From the NCBI RefSeq assembly GCF_023278565.1, contig NC_064678.1, positions 6,572,001-6,636,000 on the forward strand: DNA of 64,000 nt, in the 5' to 3' direction. Shown here piece by piece: positions 10,654 through 22,970 of the stretch. Source of the stretch: Colletotrichum lupini. Lineage: Eukaryota; Ascomycota; Sordariomycetes; Glomerellales; Glomerellaceae. Position numbers and translations under genes: made by a program. Position 1 is the stretch's first letter. The number at the start of each line of letters is the position of its first letter. The notes under the pieces are model-generated. The model worked only from the letters and a program-made list of their open reading frames with translations. It ran no database searches and was not told the origin of the DNA.

Positions 10654-13600
10654 ATGGCTACCACCGACCATTATGATCTCTTGATATTGACGGACGCCAC
10701 GGCGTCCATGAGCAGCTATCTGCAAGCTCTCAACAAGTCACTCCCCGAAATCATTCGGATATCAGCTTTGACCGACTGCTTCGACCGGATCGGAGTCATG
10801 GCCTACCGCGACTACTCCGCCTCCATGTTGACGGAGTGGTCAGGATGGTACTCAGCAAACTCAACCGCCGACGACACAATCACACAGGGCCAGCTGCTTC
10901 AAAAGGCCAGTCATATCAAGGCGGACTCTGGTCCTTACAGGCTGGATTGGCCCGAGGCTGCAAAGACTGGACTTGCCAGAGCCTACAGCATCATGCGTCC
11001 CGAGGCCACCACCATCATCATCCTCTACGCCGACGCTCCTCCTCACATCCCGGGAACGTCGTCCAAGTACAGAACCACCGAGATCGAGAACCTCTCCAAG
11101 CCTGACTCATTCTACGGCTGTGGAAAGTACTTTACCGATTGGATTGCCGGCGCCAAGATTCTCCGAGACGGCGAGAAGAAGGCCAAGGTCTTCTCCGTCA
11201 TTCAGGGCGGCATCGACGACACCGTCGCCCCCTTCACCTTCCTCTCACACATCACGGGGGGAGTGAGCTTCAAGCTCGATAATCGACACAACGTTCCCAC
11301 ATCGGTCGCTATCTCGGAGTTGACCACCGGCATCCTGATGGCCTGGATGGGTGTAGGAAAGGAAGGCGGAGCAGCATCCGGCCAGCGTACCTACGCCGAA
11401 GCTTGTCAGTATCGAACTGCCTCCAGCATTGAGGACATCGTAAATGAAGAGGACGAGGCCCTTGAGTCGTACTTTGTCATCGCCAAACATATGGAGCAAA
11501 CTGTCGTGAACAACATCCAGTCAACACCTACCAAGCTTGATGAACTGCGGACTGTCGTCGAAGCCCGGATAACGCCCCTTTTGGACTTTTCGAAGAGATA
11601 CAAAGCTGATGAGGTCTACCGCAGCTTTGTCGTTGGCCAACTCGAAACTTTGATCGCAGCTGATGTTGGCACCATTGCCATCAACCCTGTATTCGGTAGT
11701 CTATGGCGGGCCGTCTGCAACGACCGCGACAACCCGGCTCGCGATGGTCTCATCCAGGCATTCGGGTACGCCGTCGACCGCATCCCCGAGCCCGAGAAGA
11801 AGGCTCGGATGAAAGCTTGGCTCGAAGAGTCCTACGACTACGCAGCTGAAATCTCGGAAGCCATCGGCAAGGTGCCTGAACACCAGAGATACCCCTGCGT
11901 GTTTCTCGATCCCACTGAGCAATTCCAGGCCTCCACAGATGACAAGGATGAAGACTCAAACGCTGATAAGCGTGAAGTCACAGACTTTACACGAGAGGAA
12001 CTTTTGGAGATTGGTCGCTCTTGCGACAACCGTATTCTCCGGAGGCTCGGTAGAGTCCTCACACGATTGACCTATGTGGCCCGCGAAGAGGACCTGCCAG
12101 CTCACATTAGAGCCGACCCTAGTGTCGCCAGGATCCCTATGGTCCTCTCGTCTGTCGAGTATCAGCGAAAGTTTTGGAAGATTCTTTTACATCTCATACT
12201 TCCTGGGACCATGTTGGCCGCTCGCCCAGCCGCCCTGCTTGCAGCCCTTGCCCTGCGCTTGGGCATCCGGCCCCTCACAGCCACCGCAGACAGGGAACTA
12301 ATCACATTCACCACGAAGTGGAACAACTTGGACATCCCTGAGACCTGGAATGCCAGCTGCCTCTCGCTGCTTCTAGATGCCAACAAGGATTACGAGAGAC
12401 GCGTCGCTCAAGGCATAACACAGCGTCCAGCGCCAGAAGACCGTGTTCTTCTTCAGAGTGATCAACATCTTTTTGAGACTCTGGTAGACTACAAACTCCT
12501 TGAGTTGAACCTCAACACAACCCTACAGGCCAAGATTGGATGGCACCCTGACAAGTCTAAGGTATCTCTTGGGCCCCTTGTCATATGCAGAAGATGCGAG
12601 TTTCCCCGCTCAGTCACTATAATGGGGCCGGATAATGTCTGTGGCCTCTGTCCTAAGAGCAACAAGTGTGACTGCAAGGTCTGTGAGACTGTCCCGGATC
12701 AAGAGGCCCGTCGCTGCAACAACGTGACCCGTGGCGATACCGAAGAGACGCAGGCAACGTGGGTCGAATGTTTCTCGCCAACATGCCGTGCTCAGTACGT
12801 CGTTTATAATCCTCAGGCTCTGAACGTACGGGCCAAATGCTACTACTGCCGACACCATGGATCCGTCGCGGCAAAGTACAAGATCCCGCGCGAAGCTCCC
12901 TGTGTCGACTGTTCGAAGTGTCGAAACAGGGTCATCTGGCCCGAGACATACCGTCCTTCCGACCTTGATCTTTCGGCCTTCAAGTGCCCCGCCTGTACAG
13001 CCAACAGAGTTACTGTCATCGATTTCGAAACCTCAGCCAAGACACTCAGCGGCGAGAACGGCGTCTCGTGGCTCCTGCGCAACGACGATTCGGCGATCAA
13101 GGACCCCTTCAACGGCCGTTCTCTGTTCTACACCATTTCTCAAGTAGAAGAATCGAACCGGGACTCGCTGGCAAAGAATGTTGAGATCATTCCAGTGGTT
13201 CAGCAGCAATCACAGCTCACGATTCGCGGCAAGGCTATCCAAAACCAGGACGACATTCTCGAGTCCCTTCGCAAGTGGGTGAAATCTCGGCGTACTGAGG
13301 CTGGAGTCTGCAGTTTATGCTTCTCCAACATCCGGAAGACCGATCTTCGAAACGCATGTGGTCGCTCCGGCTGCCATCAGCAGATCTGCAACGGGTGTAT
13401 GAAGGATTGGTATGGGCTCAATGTCCGTGGAAGATTGCTTAACCTCGCAGCTCTCTCCTGCCCCTTCTGCCGCCGACAGCCGACCGTCAAGACTGTCTCC
13501 AACTTTGGTATATCCCACATCGGCAACCTGCAGACTGCGGCTACGGACAAAGAGTGGATATACGGCTGGTGCAGAGACTGCGGCTTTGCCAAGAAGTATG

Positions 13601-13923
13601 CTGAGCGGGTATGCGCTGTCGGCGCACCCGAAGTTTCGAACTGGTCATGTGATGAGTGCAAGGAGATTCAGATGGAGGGCGCCCAGAGGCTGAAGGTTCG
13701 AAACTGTCCCGGCTGCGGTACAGTAACGGAGAAGATGGGCGGATGCGACCATATCACATGCACCGTCCCGGGTTGCAATGCTCATTGGTGCTTCGCCTGC
13801 GGCGAGAACGTCGGCGAAGAGGACATCTACGATCACATGAGCGATGCTCACGGAGGTATGTGGGGAGGTTATCACGCGGATGAGGACGATTATGACTACG
13901 GTTACGACAATGAGTTCGATTAG
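10654..13923 (+). CDS. vWA-domain RBR (RING-IBR-RING) E3 ubiquitin ligase
   Basis: A single uninterrupted exon encodes 1089 aa. Residues about 5-230 form a von Willebrand A domain: beta-strand LLILTD followed by the metal-site motif DATASM at residue 14. The middle is helical without a recognised domain. From about residue 640 come several Cys pairs, including a Cys-rich block (CRRCE, CGLCP, CDCKVC) and CVDCSKC. A RING1-like domain starts at Cys886 (CSLC, CNGC, CPFC). An IBR-like segment follows (CRDC, CDEC), then an Rcat domain with [13 protein letters not shown] and HWCFACG. The Cys of GGCDH, residue 1031, matches the catalytic cysteine of RBR ligases such as parkin and HOIP, which accept ubiquitin before transfer. 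The C-terminus is acidic and Tyr-rich. The vWA domain may recruit the substrate. Target and pathway are unknown. Confidence 0.85.
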   Translation: MATTDHYDLLILTDATASMSSYLQALNKSLPEIIRISALTDCFDRIGVMAYRDYSASMLTEWSGWYSANSTADDTITQGQLLQKASHIKADSGPYRLDWPEAAKTGLARAYSIMRPEATTIIILYADAPPHIPGTSSKYRTTEIENLSKPDSFYGCGKYFTDWIAGAKILRDGEKKAKVFSVIQGGIDDTVAPFTFLSHITGGVSFKLDNRHNVPTSVAISELTTGILMAWMGVGKEGGAASGQRTYAEACQYRTASSIEDIVNEEDEALESYFVIAKHMEQTVVNNIQSTPTKLDELRTVVEARITPLLDFSKRYKADEVYRSFVVGQLETLIAADVGTIAINPVFGSLWRAVCNDRDNPARDGLIQAFGYAVDRIPEPEKKARMKAWLEESYDYAAEISEAIGKVPEHQRYPCVFLDPTEQFQASTDDKDEDSNADKREVTDFTREELLEIGRSCDNRILRRLGRVLTRLTYVAREEDLPAHIRADPSVARIPMVLSSVEYQRKFWKILLHLILPGTMLAARPAALLAALALRLGIRPLTATADRELITFTTKWNNLDIPETWNASCLSLLLDANKDYERRVAQGITQRPAPEDRVLLQSDQHLFETLVDYKLLELNLNTTLQAKIGWHPDKSKVSLGPLVICRRCEFPRSVTIMGPDNVCGLCPKSNKCDCKVCETVPDQEARRCNNVTRGDTEETQATWVECFSPTCRAQYVVYNPQALNVRAKCYYCRHHGSVAAKYKIPREAPCVDCSKCRNRVIWPETYRPSDLDLSAFKCPACTANRVTVIDFETSAKTLSGENGVSWLLRNDDSAIKDPFNGRSLFYTISQVEESNRDSLAKNVEIIPVVQQQSQLTIRGKAIQNQDDILESLRKWVKSRRTEAGVCSLCFSNIRKTDLRNACGRSGCHQQICNGCMKDWYGLNVRGRLLNLAALSCPFCRRQPTVKTVSNFGISHIGNLQTAATDKEWIYGWCRDCGFAKKYAERVCAVGAPEVSNWSCDECKEIQMEGAQRLKVRNCPGCGTVTEKMGGCDHITCTVPGCNAHWCFACGENVGEEDIYDHMSDAHGGMWGGYHADEDDYDYGYDNEFD

Positions 13924-14501
13924 GGGGACCAGGTTATGTATAATTTCACCGTCGCCTAAGATGATCTGGGCAAGGCTCGTCTTGTTAGAATCGGGATAGA
14001 GTTCGCAGGGCTTCGTTCAACTTATGCTCTCTTAGGCTGGGTCTCTTCTTGCTCGTTTGTGTTTGGTGTAGGGATAACAGCAGGGAGTTTTAGATTGGCA
14101 GAGCTTAGGGAGTGTGTTTCTGCTAATGATACTGGTGAAGTAGCGTATGAAGTTCGTAATTATGAACAAGTGTTTTGTTTTCTTATAAAGCCTTGAAGAT
14201 TTTGAGTAATCGTAAGTCCACAGCGAACCGTCATCGTGAATTCATGGAACAAGTGAGATCGCGTGACGTCGGCTCGGTGCATCATTCGCGCGAGTTGAGG
14301 TTGTTTGGGAAATACCCCGCAGTCCGCTGGATTTCATCCGCACCATCGAGGCGGCCGATGTATCTTGAAGCAAAGATCGGCCGCGTGACTCGTAGATGGA
14401 ACTCGTTCGATCTTCATCGACAAGAATAGTTGCGGATCTCATTTGACGCGGGGAATCAATCGCATCCATTCTTAGGAAGACATGCAGGTCGCCGATACAA
14501 C
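13924..14501. other. intergenic region, no feature seen
   Basis: These 578 bp hold the 3' flank of the RBR gene and the promoter of the DUF2264 gene. There is no recognisable element. An open frame runs upstream of 14502 but lacks an ATG. Confidence 0.6.
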
Positions 14502-16695
14502 ATGCCTTCTCTGCCCGGTTTCTCAGACAACCCCTTTCGCACCCGCGCCGACCTCGTGCGCGCAGCGACAACTTTGATACGACCGTTGAAGCAGTACAGG
14601 TCTCCCCAGGAGGCGCGTATCAAGCTTGCGACCAACACAGCCGCGGGGTTCGATGAGGTCGCGGCACAGTTGGAAGGGTTCGCGAGACCGTTGTGGGTTA
14701 TCGCGGATCTCTTGAATGACGTCGAAAACGGCGGCGAGGGCGAAGAACTGGCGGGCTTGGATCTGGAGTCTTGGGCTCGGGGGATCGTGGCGGGGACAGA
14801 TCCGAATTCAGAGGAGTATTGGGGGGATGTGAGTGACATCGATCAGCGGATGGTAGAGATGGAGTCCATCGCCTTTGCGATGCTTGTTGCGCCTGGGCCG
14901 TTTCTTTCGGCTTGTGACGATGAGGCAAAGGAGAGACTCAGGGTTTGGCTGAGGCAGATTAATGGGAAGAGGATGCCGCAGAATAATTGGCTTTGGTTCA
15001 GAGTGTTTGTTAACCTGGCGTTGGTGAGGGCACTTGGGGTGCCTGTTGAGCAGGCTAGATCAATCATGGTCGGGGACCTGAAGGTTCTGGATACGTTTTA
15101 TATGGGAGAGGGATGGTCTAGTGATGGAGCCTGGGGTAAGGACAGGAAACAGGCGGATTATTACTCGGGCAGCTTTGCGATTCAGTTCGCGCAGTTGTTG
15201 TATGTGCGGTTCGCTGTTGGGGATGAGGAGAGGGTTGAGAAGTATAAGGTGCATGCCAAGGAGTTTGCGTCGAGCTTCTGGAGGTATTTTGACACGAATG
15301 GTGAGTCTTTTAGTTTGATTCCTTGTCACTGAGATCTGGAAAGGAAGCTGACGACAAAGAAAAGGGGCCGCGATACCATTTGGTCGAAGTCTAACATACC
15401 GCTTTGCTTTTGCTGCATTCTGGTCCGCCGCAGCAACCGCTGGCGTGGGTCTCGCACCTCCTCTCGACGATCCTGGAGTAGTCAAGGGACTGTTATTACG
15501 ACATCTCCGATGGTGGGCAGAAACACCGGACATGTTTAACACGGACGGGACGTTGAGCATCGGGTTCACGTATCCCAACATGTATCTCAGCGAGGATTAT
15601 AACTCGCCGCAGTCGGTGTACTGGTGCCTCAAGACCTTCGTCATCTTAGGTCTGTCTATGGATCACGCCTTTTGGAGGTGCGAGGAGAAGCCACACCCTC
15701 TCCAAGACGTCAAGCCCCTGGGTACTGCAATGGAGAGGAGGCAGTTGGATCCGGGACGGGTGAGAGCCATCTGGCCGCCGCGGCATATACTCTGCAACGG
15801 GACAGAACACCATTTCTTACTTTCCTCGGGCCAGATGACGAAGAAGAGCTTCAAGGGACGGGAGGCAAAGTATGGCAAGTTTGCGTACTCGTCGACTTTC
15901 GGGTTTAGTGTCCCCACGGGATCACTGCTTTCGCAGATGGCGCCAGATAGTACACTGGCTGCTAGTATCGATGATGGCGAGACTTGGTGCGTAAGATGGG
16001 AACCAACTGAGGTCAGGATCGAGCTTGTGTCGGTGTCGTTTTCTGGCGTGTACAACGAGGTGCCATCCTTAGTTAGTGTCTGGAAACCATGGAAGTGGCT
16101 TGATTTGGAGGTTGAGACGGCACTAGTGCCCGTCGTGGAGAGCTTTCCCGGGTGGCACGTACGGATTCATAAGGTCCGTTGGAATCCCAAGGGGGAAATC
16201 CCGTCATGGGTTGGGAGTGTGCAGCTCGTTGATGGAGGGTTCGCCATCGATTCACATACAGCAATGGGGAAGTTTCTTCCGAAGAAGTCTGCTCACGAAG
16301 CGGATAAGCAGTGTTACACCGAGGACATTGACAGGTGTCTTGTCTACTCCTCAGCCGGGGCGAGCGGCATCTCTGATATCATCGTCGAAGGGAAAGGGCT
16401 GCGGCGAGACGTCGATCGAGGCGCGTGGGTGTTGAGACCGGATCCCAATACCAACCTGATCGTGCAGAGGTCGTTCATTCCTGTTGTCAATCATCAATTT
16501 AGCCTTCGACAGGGTAATGAGGAAGGAAACGGGGCAGCAGTAGACTCGCTCTGGATGGCTTCTGGTGTGTTTGCTGTCAGTGCTACAGCTGGGCTCGAGG
16601 CGGAGAAGATAAGAGCGATGTGGGAAAGGAGACTCCGGGTCTCTTTCAACCAGGAAGATGGCGCTAGATGGATGATCCGAGCTCTTGAACATTGA
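14502..16695 (+). CDS. DUF2264 family protein
   Basis: Two exons, 14502-15300 and 15365-16695, are separated by a 64-bp intron (GTGAGT donor, CTGAC branch, AAG acceptor); the product is 709 aa. Splicing joins FDTNG to [13 protein letters not shown], restoring the conserved core of DUF2264. Other blocks fit the family: the N-terminal NPFRTRADL segment, NNWLWFRV, the GEGWSSDG motif, [10 protein letters not shown], and [10 protein letters not shown]. The N-terminal half is an alpha/alpha-barrel-like domain as in glycan-processing enzymes, and the C-terminal half is beta-rich. There is no signal peptide, so it is probably cytosolic. Bacterial and fungal members often sit near polysaccharide-use genes, but the activity is uncharacterised. 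The start is set at the first ATG, giving [12 protein letters not shown]; the open frame extends further upstream without an ATG. Confidence is high for the gene and family, low for the reaction. Confidence 0.87.
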
Positions 16696-17662
16696 GCGGC
16701 TTTGGATACCATCAGGCTGACAGCAACTGAGAGATCCAGTCCAAGAGAGAATGGCAGATTTACTTCTGATATCGTAGCGACAGGATTGAGAGGATATCAT
16801 TCCGCACTCGCAACATGGAGATTGTCGCATTTTCTAAGAATCATGCTACTCAAAGTACCAAGTCAATATCATGACTCCGCCACTCAGTAATCACAGCATT
16901 TCCTGGTGAGTGCGTCTTCTCAGAAGCCCTGTGGCGTTTAGCCAAGTGCCCAATGTAGCGTTACGGACTTACGGCACAGCCTGTGCGCTACGGGCGTTCT
17001 AGGCCAAGAACCTGGAAAACACCCCTGTGAACGACGGATTCATGTCCCATTGTCTCTCCTCTCACCCAAGGTCAAGTGTTTGTCAGAGGCGAAGCTCGTC
17101 GTGGTCAGCACGTAGCTCGAATAGTAACAAGCAAAGCTGAGTCTATCGTGTTGTGTCACTTACACGACTCGAGAGCTGTACGCGGAGCGAAACCGATGCC
17201 GTCATCCGGAGCGGACGGCCCGCGCAGATCATCAGAAAAGTCTGTTCAGTATTGAATTTGGTGTTCATCGCACCTAGATAGCTGACAAAACGTCGACAGG
17301 TCACAAACTTTGGACCTCGCTTCACTCCGTACAAGGTTTCAACCAAGTTTCCCTCTGGGGCTCCAGTTTCTCCAACCCGCGAAGTCCCCGCCGAAGCCGT
17401 GAACTCCAAATAACCTTTTCGCTCTCCGCGCCTGTCCGCGCTTGTCCGCGCATCCGCCGATTCCGGCTGCCTTGGCCATGTCTTCCCGTCCAAATCCAGT
17501 AACGCCCCAGCCCTTGTTAGGTAGCGAAAGATGAAATCGGCTCTCTGTCAAGCGACTGCTGTCCGTAAAGATGTTCCCGTTGCGAGACGACTGACGGTCT
17601 CGGTATCATCTATAGCGTGTATCAAGTGGAAGAATAGAAGAAAGAAAGATTAAAACAACAGA
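16696..17662. other. convergent intergenic region, no gene seen
   Basis: These 967 bp lie between the 3' ends of the DUF2264 gene and the Zn2Cys6 gene. Only short shadow ORFs occur. I see no clear terminator or repeat. Confidence 0.6.
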
Positions 17663-19291
17663 CTAGAGAACGGCGGGCATAGCGTGTGCCATGCGATCTA
17701 GTTGTACTTCGTAACCGCCAACTCCTATAATTTCCACGGGCCAAGCCACCAAGTCTGCCCATGGAGTTGCAGCCAAGTGCTGCGAGATGAGCGAGATCAA
17801 AGACCGGGCCCATCCGTTCAGGAACCAGCAAAACGGCTCTGCCATGTGGACGATGACGCAGTAGTGCGCCAACACCACCATAGCCGCCGGATGCCGCCGA
17901 CGCAACATGTCCAGGTAGTCGCTAGTCATGAGGATGGGCCAGAGGAACACGGCGCGGAACTCGACAGGTGCCGACATGGCATTGAAGGTAGAGACCTTGG
18001 CAATGCACTCGCTCAAGGCAATCGCCGCGTTAGTGATGGCATATTTCCCCTCGTGCTCGACTAGACCAATCTCCGCGAGCGTGGAGCTTAGGCGAGGAAG
18101 CCGTTCGAAGAGCGGTTGTAGAGTAGCCTCCACGGTGGACGGTGTGGTATCGCCGGACCCGCGGATGAAGATTTCTCGTAGTGGGCCCTTGCGCAGATCC
18201 TCGTCGGAGGCACGCAGGATCATGCTCATCCCGTCGGTGAGGGTAAAGATATCGAGCATACTATCGATCGGGGAGAAGGAAGGGTTGTATTTCTCGTAGC
18301 TCGGGTAGGTAGCAAAGGCGCTCAAGGTAAGAAAGATGGAGGAGGCGAAAAGGGCGTGGCAGTTCGTCGAGGAGATCGTGCCGAGGAGAGTCCCTCTCAT
18401 CCCGTTGATAGCGTCATTCTGGTGCTGGGCAGCCTGCATGAGGTAGGCATGGCGGCAGTCTGGCTGAAGGTAGGCCAAGTGGTAGGCTGAGAAAGCGAGA
18501 ATTTGATGAAGGAGGAAAGGGTAGGAGAGCGCCTCTCTCGGGACGTCGTATTGGAGAGTCTTCTGGGCCAAGGAGGAGTGCGAAAAGGTTCGATAAGACA
18601 CCGAAGTATAATGGTGCATAAGCTCGAGATCAGAGATCCATCCGCTAGCCGTCTCTGTCTTATTGAGGTCGGTAAGGAACCTCGAGAAGTAAGGAAACGG
18701 GTCAGACTGCGACGAAGGCGAAGTTTGGCCTCCTCCGCCGGAGCTAGACGCGCTCTGTTGGCCCCCGAGTGATCCGGCGGCAGACTGTGGCGAGAGAGAA
18801 GCAGGAGACTGCGCGCTTGACCGGCGTCTCAGTGCCGACGCCGAGCCCTAAGAAACCCCAACGGCGCGTTAGTTTGCGAAAACGAGGCCCTCCCCAACAC
18901 CAACAAGGCTGGTGAGGGGGGGCAAAACTGGGGGTTAGGGGAGGAAGCTTACGCGCGAACCCGACCTCTTGGTACGTTGCCCTGGCGGCGGCAGGTGAGC
19001 CATGGACTGAGAGGACGCGCCTGTTGGCGCTCCCGCGTTTTCGAGACTACATGGCAAGCCATGGCGTACACAAGCGCTGCAAGGCTTGTTCTCGTCACAC
19101 TGCGTGGGGTTCATACTCGTTAGTCTCGGCCGAATGTACACAGCGCAGTGTTGAATGTGATAGAATGGAGAGGCCAGATGAAGATCAACGACTTCATCAC
19201 TGGGACTTGGATTCTGATGACATACTTTGACTCTTCTCTCCTTGCATCTCAAGCACCCATTGCGTGATTTCCTGTAACCCAGTCGCTTCAT
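17663..19291 (-). CDS. Zn2Cys6 transcription factor (UPC2-like architecture)
   Basis: Three exons on the minus strand, 19291-19226, 19099-18953 and 18847-17663, are split by introns of 126 and 104 bp with CTAAC branch sites; the product is 465 aa. The first intron interrupts the DNA-binding domain. Splicing gives the complete binuclear cluster CLRC-x6-C-x5-C-x2-C-x6-C within residues 13-39, preceded by a basic stretch (YRKSRNG). A Ser/Gln/Gly-rich linker follows, then a regulatory domain opening SDLELMHHYT, with LLHQILAFSAYHLAYL. That layout is typical of UPC2/ECM22-like and other short C6 factors of filamentous fungi. It is a nuclear regulator; its targets cannot be inferred. The neighbouring RTA1-like gene is divergently placed 2.65 kb away, so co-regulation is possible but unproven. 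Confidence 0.85.
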
Positions 19292-21944
19292 TGTGATGTT
19301 GTGGCTATTGCTGCAGAGGATTCAAGATCAAGAAAACACATCGAGGCCTGATAGAGCAAGCACCCGAGAACGAAGACGGTAACGAGGTAGGGAGGAATAA
19401 GGTCCAGTAAATAAGGATGAGCCGGTGGGGTGAGGTATCTTTGCGGATCGAAGTGTGTTCCCTCTGTTTATACAGAGCAGGTCGAGGAAACCGCTGCAGT
19501 CGGCGACCCGCGGCCAAGCTGTGGGAAGTTATTCTTATGTTGAGCCTTGTCGAACGTTGTTGCGCATCCCGGCCGAGCGAGCCTAGGGCCGATGTAGAAG
19601 TCGACGGGTGCGCCCAGGATTTTCGTCCGATCTAAGGTGACCGGGGTGTAGGGGACAGGACAAGGGAACGGGGAGAACGGATACAATCAGGCACGAATAA
19701 CGCGGTACTGACGCATCATTGTCTTCTGAAGAGCGAAGCAGCGGTACGTTTCTATGTATCTGTAGATATGGATAGAATATCTGCGGGAATGCCAAGCCTC
19801 GAGTCTGCCCTTCGCACATCAACAATGAAATTCAACCCCGCCAGGACTGGGGCCCAGCTGGTGTTTAACCCAGTTACAGGATGTGTAGTGTGAAGCAGAA
19901 CAAGGTAGAGGGATGTTGAAGAATCGTCAAGGGCAAAAATGGGAAGAGAAAGAAAAGAGAATGTAGAAGAGTGAAGCTTACTAGGTTCCTTGGTATCTTC
20001 GCGGTGTTTAGGGGGGGGAAAGTGACGGTGTCAGCAATGCGGAACTGAGTCGTGCCAAGACCTCCGGCGTGCGGGCGGAGATACCGCACTCTGGCCCCAG
20101 TTTACCGTACGGATACAGTAAACGTGTGAATATTTCCTCAAGAAGAAGAAGAAGAAGCTATGTTACTTTGTGTACATGTGTCCGCGGGAGGAGCGGCGGT
20201 TGCAGTCGGTATGGGCTAAGCCTTGTGTGCATGCGTCAGTGTGGGGATGCCCATCCATCACACACTTGACATCACCCGAGTTAGTTGTTCGGTCTTGACA
20301 ACATCTAGTGCACCGTCTTCAACGTGGCACTCCCAGGCGCATTGACAGCCTTGCATGTGCTGGCTGAGAATAGAACCAGTGAAACGGCGTCTTTGGGATG
20401 TGCGACCGGCGACGGAATGGGACGAAAGGTTCACGGACGTTGGAGAGGGAGGGGACGATGGGGACCAGAAGGAAAGGTGGTGGGTTGGGGGCTCAAAGGC
20501 AACAGAAAGAATAGACGCGAATCGCCAAGACTTTGGGTAAGAGGTCGTGTGTCTGGTAGAAAGCTTTTCATGAATCCCCTCACTCGGTGAAAACACCATG
20601 GTTGAACGAGCCAAGGCCTGTTGTCGTCAGTTGACACTCTCATCCCTTTTCGCCAAGGCCTGGCTCAGCCTAATGAGTACATGTAGCATCTAAGCCTCAA
20701 TCTTGCGTCGCCGGATCGCCGGCCTCTTCCAAGGTTCCATTCCCTTTCCCGCGCCCACAAGTTGCAACATTTAGAGTTATCAGGTCCTTCAGGCTTCAGG
20801 AAACGCCGTAAAAGTCTCAAGTCGGCGGAGGCCAGCCAAGATGGGCAAGAATGAGATGGAGAAAGTGACAGGGAAACATCGGGCTACGGCAGGGTCTTGG
20901 CAGATACTCTGGTGCGTGCTGTGCCTCCCGTGGAATCCGTGGGTATTGGGTGACCGGGGGAGAAAAGCCACGACCGCGCCGCGGTCCATCTCCTTCAGAT
21001 GAAGACAACCCCCGACCAGTCGCCGGCCGTATAGACCAGTCGGCGATTGGCTTGGCGAGGGTCGCCGACCAATTGTTATGGAGTCCGAAAACGAGGCTGC
21101 TCCACGCCTTTAACTGGGATCATGTCTCGTACGTCGTCGGGGAAAGACTTCTACTATCCCCTCAACCCCATCATGAGGTGTATCGATCTGATTATTCCAG
21201 TTAGTGGGCCTGATGCGATCTCACTCTAGGCCTAACTCTGACTAGCAAACCATACTGACTTTCTGGTAATGAGGTCCCTGAACCGATGCCGCAAGCTGCA
21301 ACACCTGTCAATCTACGGATACTCGGCGCTAATGGCACAAGCCTCTTTAACGTAATCTAACTAGACTCTATGCGAATCCTTACAGAGGACTCATAGCTGA
21401 TGGAAAAATGGGATTTCGTAAAGAACACATGCCTACTCCGTACTCCGTAACGTAACGTGGGACTATGTCTTCCGGGCGACATAGAATGCCCGGTGCTTAC
21501 ATTACTCATATTATGAAACCCGGTGGTGGACTAGTCACGAAACCCGTCGCTGGCGACATAATGAGGCCGATAGCACAGCTCCCCTCGTTTTCTCTTCTCG
21601 TTCTCGTTTCAGGGTTCGTATATCGTATTCTGCGTATGAGGTACGGTTCGAGGCGAAGCAGAGATAGCTTCGTTTTGCCGTCAGCTTCAAGATTCGTAGA
21701 TGCAGCGATAGGAGAAGCGAAAGCTGACTAGCATGGAGTTTGATATATCCAAGATGGCGGGTTTGGTGCTTAAAGACGTGCACATCTCGTCTAGAAATAG
21801 GGAACATGAAGAAGAAACAATGCCATCAATTATAACAAGTCTTAGCCTACTTCAACCGTCGAAGACTTCATTAATCTTCGCCTCTGGTATTTTTCGAAAC
21901 CTTCACCTTCAGGTTGAAAGATCTCGCCCCGCACAGATCACAAG
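19292..21944. other. long divergent intergenic region, no supported gene
   Basis: This is 2.65 kb between the Zn2Cys6 gene (-) and the RTA1-like gene (+). It contains a short GAA/AAG run near 20140-20158 and only small overlapping ORFs with no family resemblance. Composition is normal. A small gene or a non-coding RNA could be missed here. Confidence 0.5.
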
Positions 21945-22970
21945 ATGGCCAACGACTACTACAAGTACGACCCTTCGCTTCCTGCGGCAATCATCTTCAC
22001 AGTCTGCTTCGGTCTGTCTGCAATTGGCCATGCCTTTCAGATCGTGAAGACGCGAACATGGTACTTCATCCCATTCTTCATCGGTTGTCTTGGTAAGAAT
22101 TTGAAGTGCGCCCCTGCTTTTCTGGCATCACTAATACGTCTTAATTTGCAGTTGAGATCATCGGTTATGCTGCACGCGCGATCAATGCTACCGAGACCCC
22201 TAATTGGTCAAGAGGTCCATACATCATCCAAGCTCTACTGTTGCTTCTTGGACCTCCTTTCTATGCAGCATCAATCTACATGATCTTCGGACGATTGATT
22301 ACACTGCTTGATGCCGAGAAACACTCGCTCATTCGAGTCAAGTGGATTACCAAGCTGTTTCTCCTTGGTGACATCATATCGATTGCCGCTCAAGCTATTG
22401 GTGAGAGATGAAGACTGCCTTGATGTATGAAACCTTAACGGCTAACGATTTCTCTGAGGTGGCGGCTCTCTTGCGGGTGCTGATACGAAGGCGCAGAGAG
22501 ATCGCGGGCAGATGATCATCATCATCGGCTTGGCCATTCAGATTGCCTTTTTCGGGGTTTTCATGATTGTGACCGTCTTGTTCCATTATCGTATCAAGCG
22601 TGTACCCACCTCGAGGAGCTTATCGGTCTCAACCCCTTGGCCAAAGCTACTGATGGTTCTCTATGGAACAAGCTTGCTCATCATGGTCCGATCCCTCTTC
22701 CGAGTTATTGAGTATGTCATGGGAGAAGATGGGGAACTTCAGTCGAAGGAGGTGTACCTTTACATCTTTGATGCCCTAATGATGCTGATTGTGTCGGGGG
22801 TTTTCAACTGGTTCCACCCTTCCCGGATTATCAACAAGTCACATGGCGAGATCGTTCCCAACTCGGACTCCGAGAATCAGCTCGGGAACTATTCTATGGA
22901 TTACCGAGGGGGCGTGCGCAACGACAATGTTTCTCATACAACCGAGACAAGCCACTACTTGCGCAAGTAA
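21945..22970 (+). CDS. RTA1-like 7TM membrane protein
   Basis: Three exons, 21945-22092, 22152-22400 and 22459-22970, have introns of 59 and 58 bp (donors GTAAGA and GTGAGA); the product is 302 aa. The joined protein has about seven hydrophobic helices and the RTA1-family landmarks: an N-terminal YDPSLPAA segment before TM1, EIIGYAAR in TM2-3, QALLLLLGPPFYAASIYM, the GDIISIAAQAIGGG block, RSLFRVIEY, and FDALMML near the last helix. The C-terminal tail is short, polar and cytosolic. Yeast relatives (RTA1, RSB1, PUG1) affect lipid or sphingoid-base export and 7-aminocholesterol resistance; filamentous fungi carry many copies of unknown role. The start has clear support because the reading frame begins with the conserved N-terminal motif. 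Confidence 0.9.

Noticed and set aside
20140..20158. GAA/AAG trinucleotide run
   Set aside because: Only a few units of a simple repeat, which is ordinary in fungal promoters.
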